Shown here one piece after another: positions 38,601-41,493 of a stretch of 41,493 nt of DNA. This DNA is from a virus, in IMG/VR virus record IMGVR_UViG_3300035228_000757, positions 1 to 41,493 of that record; one strand, 5' to 3'. Numbering within the stretch: the first letter of the stretch is position 1; every line of letters starts with the position of its first letter. Under the pieces are notes generated by a model, which ran no database searches, was not told the origin of the DNA, and worked only from the letters and a program-made list of their open reading frames with translations. A program made the translations under genes and the position numbers.

Positions 38601-39664
38601 ATGCCAATGTGAATATTGGCACAACTACTTCTGATTCTGCTGTAAAACTCTTGGTTGTAGAGACGGCAGATCAGGATGCAATCTTCAGAATGTATGCAAC
38701 TGATGGTGATCGCGATCCCAAAATTCAATTATTGGGTCAAGATGGTCTTGCGAGTTCTGAAGGATTTGAAATTCAATACGACAATAGTGTCGGGGATGTT
38801 TACTTCAAACAATTATTTACTGGTCTGACAACTACTGCAGCAATGCGTTTTAGCACTGCAAATTTTGCTAATGCTTTAACTATAACTGGAAATGGAAACG
38901 TTGGAGTCAACATGACTGCTAACGATGGATTTGAACTAGATGTAAATGGTTCAGGAAGAATTAAAAATGCTCTAAACATCGGAAGAGCAGATGCTAATGC
39001 TGGAGCTCCTGTTATATTTGCTGGCGCTACAGGTGGTAGTGCAGGTGGTGGTAACTATATTAGTAACTTTAGAGTTGGTAATCAACTTCTACAATCAGAT
39101 ACTTTTGAAATTACTCCAAATAATGGTGCTAGTGGTGCTTTAATTTGGAAAACAACTCCAGCACTTGCTATTCAAGGTACTGGAAATAGAGTTGCTATTA
39201 ATACTCTGCTATTTGGGGGAACTGACACCACAGTATCACCGCAAGTACAAAGAGAATATCAACTAAACATCCAAGGCGATATCAACATCAATGGTCTGGT
39301 CTTCCAGAACAATGCTGAGTTCGTTACTTCCAGATGGACAGAATCTGATAATGAACTGGATATCTACAGAGAGTCGAAAGTATGGGTTAACCCAGATTCT
39401 AGTGTTGGTGGATTTACTGGAGACCCTGACTATGATCTACAAGTTGGTGGTGGTGGAAATGATGGACACTTCGGTCTTACTGGTATCATGTACATCAATG
39501 ATTCACCTCAGTGGATTGATAGCGCGGGTATTATTAAAACCTCCGCATCTACTCTTTCTGCAAATACAACTATTCCAGCAAATACTAATGCAATGTCTGT
39601 AGGACCAATTACAATTAATCCAGGAGTTGTAATTGATGTTGTCGGCAACTGGTCTATTGTTTGA
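29699..39664 (+). CDS. Giant tail-fibre-like protein (3321 aa) with multiple repeat modules
   Basis: The frame is open over nearly 10 kb. Approximate layout: GxGY-PP units at 61 and 102; GGRIYVSQQIGSDLNDGRS and following residues (295-390), resembling a right-handed beta-helix start; four 'FTPxxAxYxxxTGxxxLTxxxHGL' units at 776, 862, 949 and 1023 (86-87 aa apart, then 74); His-rich HTFxxATSNAVKHxPQS repeats at about 1141-1185; a helical KCRRD(V/I) module at about 1283 and again at about 1449; a conserved beta-helix-like block near 1620-1750; GxGY units at 2083, 2139, 2361 and 2401; fibre 'LDADxLD..QGxFY' motifs at 2498 and 2643; and a 'GDTMSGSLTI' motif at 2914. The C-terminal NAMSVGPITINPGVVIDVVG is a typical fibre end. 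It probably extends from the baseplate to contact the host. No peptidase-S74 chaperone is visible. Confidence 0.88.
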   Translation: MSFQFNSDRETIRALAPTLIGEQEFSIRAGTGSTEKEILRTLLDPGTNLPRVGINRTGNRLDRISIDIQGSGYTLQPTVTIAPPPIGGTQAIGSAVVDEGFVTSILIDNPGAGYITAPAVTIAGGNGAGASATAFLDTVDFELDINGAIRTSTSIISDTARILNLDIDNFVTPDAKFRAPHLKTYQNNTGIPWASNTIVQKNSYRYRGPNVYQSLNAGTTGASPPLFKDGTELNGEVEFKHIGFRVSDSLAFGYQETGDSGEFPRSITPLLGDRSDKIATTEYVLNLATNDVGGRIYVSQQIGSDLNDGRSAVAPVRTIKKAAQLAWSTPGVKETLIVSGGDYVEDNPISLPPDASVVGDNLRLVIIRPANPRKHIFKFGDKNYVIGVTYRDQIDSSGDAIATWDFAMVFDDKQRINYDATVNGDFGTSFPIGTQIFGPQKFRAVFQTNTGLSSLVANLPVKGVNTGAEAVLNNVVFTNITGPSAYINGDVEFSITSGSFTPGETFLYGGQGTIKWEPNTAYTLGQVLWVEDNVYSVAVAGTSASSSPIHTTGTAVNGTTELTFVRDAYEFVSTDIKSIRAEGEVVFENTDLDDALPIVRIDFSQQGSFSGGYQDPGVTEDLGGIVFYTNALVGRQNVHEFKEGQEITISGLPTSTPDLSFLNGKQRIYKVIEDADGRSRRFVIPKKTTLTLTDNFDPGSFATVASASKSITISLLNSPNRFPMANPIARRYQDACLQIRNNADFIADEVVGKINDQFKKDYYSVYDIGGTPSQQFTPTDVTYDPATGNSVFTVANHGLALGDGVSIADESIVFTCTMDGNQTEHALPETDQYASGKSLPILAKTANTFTLNVGVSGPDEQFTPSNADYNPSTGNLVLTIGSHSLSVGEGIVIDDNSLTFTCTMDNDDSQKSYPRPGIDPFAGRSMPITATTDTTITINAGVSGPNKYFTPGNATYDSATGDMTLTVGQHGLGVGRNVVLEDNSLTFTCDSDGNATEHTYPRPGVDPFAGKSIAISAVGLTQHTATDAPYNAVTGVVTLTIPSHGFTQGDYIKIGDDSLSYTCVLDGNTITKSYPRAGYDYPSGRWLEISNVTGDTFDINIGGSSYAGAHTFVSAVSNGVERQTGTLTINVGASPAGQQYAHTFVTATSNAVKHEPQSNHTFIGATSNAVKHLPQSAHTFVRSSSNSLSVGGSEFKIYLGTSRFIHDYVSGGSVVYGGQTYTVSNFVWNNVVTGEAVVTLTTPVGALSEDATVKISDLLLECTIDGVVTQKTYPSFSIPVSDDKCRRDVRHFINAILRDLEFGSNYNVIDAAQKYIDATNTEIDFVNNESIQTVRALEYARELMIFAMRKWRTGTGLLSDPIYTPVYSSLDRYFDPTIIDDLDPTEACANVRSAIDTLAYLFVDVLANNTNGTYLDGVYLIARNRDLIADEAYKRAIIQYPSLGLSNIDERKCRRDINLITGAIIRDLTLGGNYGIVDAAERYFTGAALTGIPASELAPTRFAFEQARDLCIAAMRNWKDAASTPITLSNSDIPQFTDLTILADPAGAPLCANVEASITTAFTLLDDILSGVILPGATAKTTGTLYDTSTIISYPDSVIYDSTGLKITPRSDFADNPIIEASPYTQNASVISFLGGGGAEVDGDKVKQPNCPFPGLELDGTASFPNQGKSMVASAFTIVSFGGTGYKISNDGYVQLVSVFVIFCADGVLAESGGYCSITNSATNFGQFALRGTGFRKDPYEFDIGQITNVSSTPTGRTIFTVGGLGREPLEHYVAKIDGFENVNPDIEYFIDAVEGVTVGPPFSAQLTMESGSGGGAEFKNIATGSVVAVGDLVGETINFHRPSIVNSSSHTWEFAGSGTNYNALPENGGTKVEAYEQVSENYGRTYVSGTDELGDFKVGTFARIENRTGNITFTGTVTISEVEFLKLKGGDVVVTGFDASNTLGGANSTDSKLPTQKAVKDFITNNLGPYLNKPYSTNPVPRALVELTDSGKISEDQIPPLRPFQVFTVANQAERVAIEGALAGDIAIQQDTSTSFILNNDNDSLFISFNVDPTIQFTIGDVFTGDISNGKIQATEYREGVVYQINITDGGSGYVTPPVVTISGGNPQAGAVSANATCSIANGVVVLVQIELFNSYIGGKGYTSAPVITFAAPAGSGTQAQGNALIESRLYGDIVNNIKIEDTDTIDSSDVPAEEINIIRVVNTSANDTNNWVSLSSNQIAANDITSGVISTARLAFASDAANSFTFLRGDQAYAPVLQSIKGAETRYFAKLTSQASSGSSQLIFATNSNVLLGHEVVANISGIPANTNISGILTASGTTTVSIDNPLTATIPVNTVIEFERGASPLTFESTLTQGEFVDNVVIANGGSGFTDGQYFDVELDGGSGVNLRVNIIVSAGSVTDLTLTNSGSGYISDFTVTGAPAAIGSGTSLLLLAKISTVNRQYANTAIDIARVSNLTISADEYGTIGVGRFYKDQFFIGVNGNGSIKLKTGADSGLDADLLDGAQGSFYTSASNLFTGTVPTDRLSGTYNISISGQAGNAIRLNSSTSNPTSNPTPDAFNVGIIADTRNNAADALSDGGTRHITLSIRNGGSGFDTTFGGVRQLAFTDNDNMYLRGSGSSLATFGTWAKIWSSENDGTGSGLDADRLDSRQGEFYQNAVHMNDGVFSDERLPDHQTAKDFQTSVRILDWSGFPRYKILVRDELLTSTPFLAGLTVNLYDAQSLAQGSISITKIQPYQDVNDAFNNYTIITGTLTAGSFSTGAISIGTTAINYLFQDFSISDLDDNADGLPDGTFEVSGLSSVGGNALLNLGRTDGFNSSPSIYFNSSQLAAANYNSAFIATGGNATDSSGALEIKVSGPDALTILGNKIWNEGNVTFNSSNVVSTAVIRDASGDFAAGTITASVTGAASLNVLKAGDTMSGSLTIGGVTAANQALQTSGRADFLSNITVGTDVQVGTSTLFVDSTNANVNIGTTTSDSAVKLLVVETADQDAIFRMYATDGDRDPKIQLLGQDGLASSEGFEIQYDNSVGDVYFKQLFTGLTTTAAMRFSTANFANALTITGNGNVGVNMTANDGFELDVNGSGRIKNALNIGRADANAGAPVIFAGATGGSAGGGNYISNFRVGNQLLQSDTFEITPNNGASGALIWKTTPALAIQGTGNRVAINTLLFGGTDTTVSPQVQREYQLNIQGDININGLVFQNNAEFVTSRWTESDNELDIYRESKVWVNPDSSVGGFTGDPDYDLQVGGGGNDGHFGLTGIMYINDSPQWIDSAGIIKTSASTLSANTTIPANTNAMSVGPITINPGVVIDVVGNWSIV
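32024..33250 (+). repeat. Tandem protein repeats in the fibre (about 86 aa, then 18 aa)
   Basis: Four in-frame units start with FTPTDVTYDPATG, FTPSNADYNPSTG, FTPGNATYDSATG and HTATDAPYNAVTG, spaced 258-261 nt, then 222 nt. The first three carry an 'FTC' cysteine followed by D-rich and PxP/G segments, and the fourth carries a similar YTC. The segment after 33115 holds short HTFVxATSNAVKHxPQS units. The divergence in DNA shows these are old duplications, not assembly artefacts. Confidence 0.8.
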
Positions 39665-39670
39665 TAAATA
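39663..39670 (+). promoter_or_regulatory. Late promoter (GATAAATA) overlapping a stop codon
   Basis: GATAAATA shares the last two bases of the preceding TGA (39662-39664) and lies 33 nt before the adhesin ATG, matching the spacing of the other late promoters here. Confidence 0.7.
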
Positions 39671-39702
39671 GATAAAGAAAAGAAACTCATTCATTTTTAA
39701 CT

Positions 39703-40758
39703 ATGTCTGCTTTAAATGTAGGAACTATTACATTATCTAATGGATTGACTCTACCTTCTTATAGTTCTTCACCAGATACAAGACCTGCTCATGCAGCAGG
39801 CAAAACTATTTACGACACAACATCATCGACTATTCAAGTTTCTGATGGATCTCAATGGATTAGTGCTGGTAGTGCTGGTTCTGGTTTGATTAGTGCTACT
39901 GGAGGAGAAATCACATTTTCTGGTGGATATAAAATTCACACTTTTTCTAGTGTTGGTCAATTCAATTTTAATGTTACTGGTGCTGCTTCGGGCGCAACTG
40001 CAGAAGTTTTAGTTGCTGCTGGTGGTGGACCGGGTGGTATTATTGGTGGTGGCGGAGGAGGTGGCGGTGTATGCTATCACTCCGCATATCCAATTACTGC
40101 TGGTAGTTATACAGTAGAAGTTGGAGCAGGTGGTGTTTGTCCTTTGTCTGGATATCCTTCTCCTAAAGGAAATAACGGATCCAATTCACAATTCGGAACA
40201 CATGTTGCATATGGTGGTGGTTCTGCTGGATCTTGGGGTGGATCTACAAACGAACAAGGAACTAATGGGGGATCAGGTGGTGGTGGCACAGGTCCTGGTC
40301 CTGATGCACAAGGTGGTACTGCTACAAAGGGAGTTGCTCCGGGTGGCGGACAGACGTTGGGCAACCCTGGATATAATGGCGGTAATTTAACATCAGGTAC
40401 TCACACTGGTACTCACACTGGTGGTGGTGGCGGTGGTGCTAACCCGAATAACACACGTAATGGAAGAGTTGGTGGTGATGGTGTAACTTATAATGGTTTA
40501 ACTGTTGGTGGCGGCGGTGGTGGTGGAACCCACGAAAACTATGCCAATGCTCCTATCACAACTCCTGCTGCTCCTGGTGGTGGTGGTCGTGGTGCATCTA
40601 GAGCATCGCAATATGCAGGTGGCGGTGGACAAGGTTGGGGTGAACCAGGACAAGTTAACACTGGTGGCGGCGGAGGAGGCGGCTGGTATAATGGTGGTGG
40701 TAATGGACAGGGTGGTGCTGGCGGTCCCGGAATTGTTCGCATTCGACATACAGTCTAA
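39703..40758 (+). CDS. Glycine-rich receptor-binding/adhesin-like protein (351 aa)
   Basis: The N-terminal 60 residues (SALNVGTITLSNGLTLP, then KTIYDTTSSTIQVSDGSQWI) are a fibre-attachment head. From residue about 100 to the end the sequence has many runs of 4-9 glycines separated by short polar loops, e.g. GGGGGGGGVCYHS and NTGGGGGGGWYN. This resembles glycine-rich receptor-binding proteins such as the gp38-type adhesins of T-even phages, whose stacked polyglycine strands hold variable loops that contact the receptor. The relationship is by pattern, not by alignment. Position right after the long fibre supports a fibre-tip role. Two cysteines (in GVCYH and GVCPL) could pair or be modified. 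The next genes are oxygenases. Confidence 0.82.
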   Translation: MSALNVGTITLSNGLTLPSYSSSPDTRPAHAAGKTIYDTTSSTIQVSDGSQWISAGSAGSGLISATGGEITFSGGYKIHTFSSVGQFNFNVTGAASGATAEVLVAAGGGPGGIIGGGGGGGGVCYHSAYPITAGSYTVEVGAGGVCPLSGYPSPKGNNGSNSQFGTHVAYGGGSAGSWGGSTNEQGTNGGSGGGGTGPGPDAQGGTATKGVAPGGGQTLGNPGYNGGNLTSGTHTGTHTGGGGGGANPNNTRNGRVGGDGVTYNGLTVGGGGGGGTHENYANAPITTPAAPGGGGRGASRASQYAGGGGQGWGEPGQVNTGGGGGGGWYNGGGNGQGGAGGPGIVRIRHTV

Positions 40759-40761
40759 TAA

Positions 40762-41259
40762 ATGTTTTACAATGTAGAGGAAAATTTCCTCAATAGTGAA
40801 GAGTTTGAACAACTAACTAAACAAACAATAAACAATCCATATTTCCCGTTGTATTTGAAGCACCGAGTAGCATCGGCGTCTTCAGACGACGGGATTTATT
40901 TTACCCATAATTTTTTCCTTGATAACGAAACATGCAGTGATTACTACAACTATCTTGCTCCTATTATAGAAAAAATTAAAACTAAAAAATTTTTTAGAAT
41001 TCAATTAAATTTGTTTCCCAAAACTACTAAGATCGTGCGCCACGACTGGCATACAGATATGCTTTGGGATCATAGAGGTTGTATAGTCTACCTAAATACT
41101 AATGATGGGTCAACGTTATTAAAAGAAGATGATGAGAATGCTATAAGCATTCGTTCTATATCAAACAGAGCATTATTTTTCAATCCAGCAAAACCTCATT
41201 GTAGTACGACATGTACTGATTCTGAATTCAGAAGCAATATTATTTTTAACTATGAGTGA
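40762..41259 (+). CDS. 2OG-Fe(II) oxygenase (prolyl-hydroxylase-like, 165 aa)
   Basis: The iron-binding facial triad is visible: H97 and D99 (in HDWHTDM), and H146 (in KPHCSTT), with R157 (EFRSNI) 11 residues later as the 2-oxoglutarate ligand. This is the normal spacing for the family, and the C-terminal SNIIFNY strand fits. The length is typical of small cyanophage oxygenases, which are common near tail-fibre genes. Substrate unknown; possibilities are a virion protein (for example proline or other residues in fibres) or a small metabolite. It starts 3 nt after the adhesin stop, without a clear ribosome site, and its own stop overlaps the next start (ATGAGTGA). The family call is confident; the substrate is inference. 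Confidence 0.85.
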   Translation: MFYNVEENFLNSEEFEQLTKQTINNPYFPLYLKHRVASASSDDGIYFTHNFFLDNETCSDYYNYLAPIIEKIKTKKFFRIQLNLFPKTTKIVRHDWHTDMLWDHRGCIVYLNTNDGSTLLKEDDENAISIRSISNRALFFNPAKPHCSTTCTDSEFRSNIIFNYE

Positions 41260-41493
41260 TTTTTACAATATATTTTCTTGTCCTGTTTGGAAAACAAAAA
41301 TAACTAAACAGGACTATGATAAAGATCTCATTTTAAATGAGATGCTTCATAACTTTAAAAAAGATCCTAAAAGAAATACTTGGGATGATGTTATGAATAC
41401 ATCATTTAAAAGTAATTGGCATCATTCTAATAATGATGAATCTAATAGTAATTTTTTACCAGTAAGTTATGAACAATCTGGACTGACAAAATG
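41252..41493 (+). CDS. Probable second 2OG-Fe(II) oxygenase, 3' truncated
   Basis: Open to the window edge (80 complete codons), starting 8 nt inside the preceding gene (ATGAGTGA). The N-terminus reads MSDFYNIFSCPVWKTKITKQ. The 'F..PVWKTK' opening is characteristic of a second group of phage 2OG-Fe(II) oxygenases (putative 2OG-FeII_Oxy_5 type) whose catalytic residues lie further downstream, outside this window. Without them the call rests on the N-terminal motif and on the neighbour being an oxygenase. Confidence 0.55.
   Translation, partial: MSDFYNIFSCPVWKTKITKQDYDKDLILNEMLHNFKKDPKRNTWDDVMNTSFKSNWHHSNNDESNSNFLPVSYEQSGLTK

Noticed and set aside
39480-39664. C-terminal peptidase-S74 type chaperone in the long fibre
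   Set aside because: The C-terminus lacks the catalytic Ser/Lys pattern and ends in a short beta segment instead.
39990-40740. GGT/GGC repeats considered as a CRISPR or satellite repeat
   Set aside because: The repeats are in-frame glycine codons of irregular length with no spacer structure.
40107-40742. Proline-rich reverse frames and Val/Leu-rich forward frames in the glycine-rich gene
   Set aside because: They are out-of-frame readings of GGT/GGC glycine codons.

Overview
The window looks like part of the late structural (baseplate and tail-fibre) region of a T4-like marine cyanophage (cyanomyovirus). The evidence is: adjacent genes recognisable as T4 gp25, gp6 and gp8 homologues; T4-type late promoters (TATAAATA and variants) in front of gene blocks; AT-rich DNA; giant beta-rich virion proteins separated by very small ORFs; and 2OG-Fe(II) oxygenase genes next to an adhesin-like gene, which is typical of phages of Synechococcus and Prochlorococcus. 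Every supported gene is on the + strand. There is no gene-free stretch longer than 300 bases; the longest gap is about 424-617. I see no tRNA, rRNA, CRISPR array, insertion sequence, integrase or replication gene.

Layout. Bases 1-456 are noticeably GC-richer and hold the tail end of an unrecognised gene and an orphan HicA-like gene, each followed by a terminator-like hairpin. A late-promoter-like site at 504-511 starts a run of small genes (618-2115): a 14-codon leader ending on an A7 slippery run, an 85-aa protein, a coiled-coil protein, a possible PAAR-like spike tip, a 44-aa very basic protein preceded by an extended -10 promoter, a 'CPFAK' protein and a 48-aa protein. A perfect late promoter (2117-2124) then drives gp25, gp6, a 3187-aa giant in the place where T4 has gp7, and a 179-aa protein. 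A second perfect late promoter (14483-14490) precedes gp8. Further late-promoter variants precede the 2751-aa DUF4815-type protein (followed by a 64-aa coiled-coil protein, a 1422-aa protein and a 169-aa protein), the 3321-aa tail-fibre-like protein, and the 351-aa glycine-rich adhesin. Two 2OG-Fe(II) oxygenase genes close the window; the last is cut by its end.

How it fits together. gp25 and gp6 form the conserved core of the baseplate wedge and gp8 joins its periphery. The giant proteins probably build an enlarged baseplate periphery and fibres, and the polyglycine protein is the best candidate for the receptor-binding tip. The giants are assembled from a few shuffled modules: a GxGY-PP beta unit, an 'IGxE..Y..RG' unit, an 'NGVxQ' unit, the EGY/SLGGV unit and an 86-aa Cys-containing unit. 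Some of these also sit inside gp8 and the 179-aa protein. Two domains are unexpected in a virion: a YHYH-like domain in the 3187-aa protein and a cupredoxin-like domain, split by an insertion, in the 1422-aa protein. All assignments come from reading the sequence and recalled family features; no database search was run.
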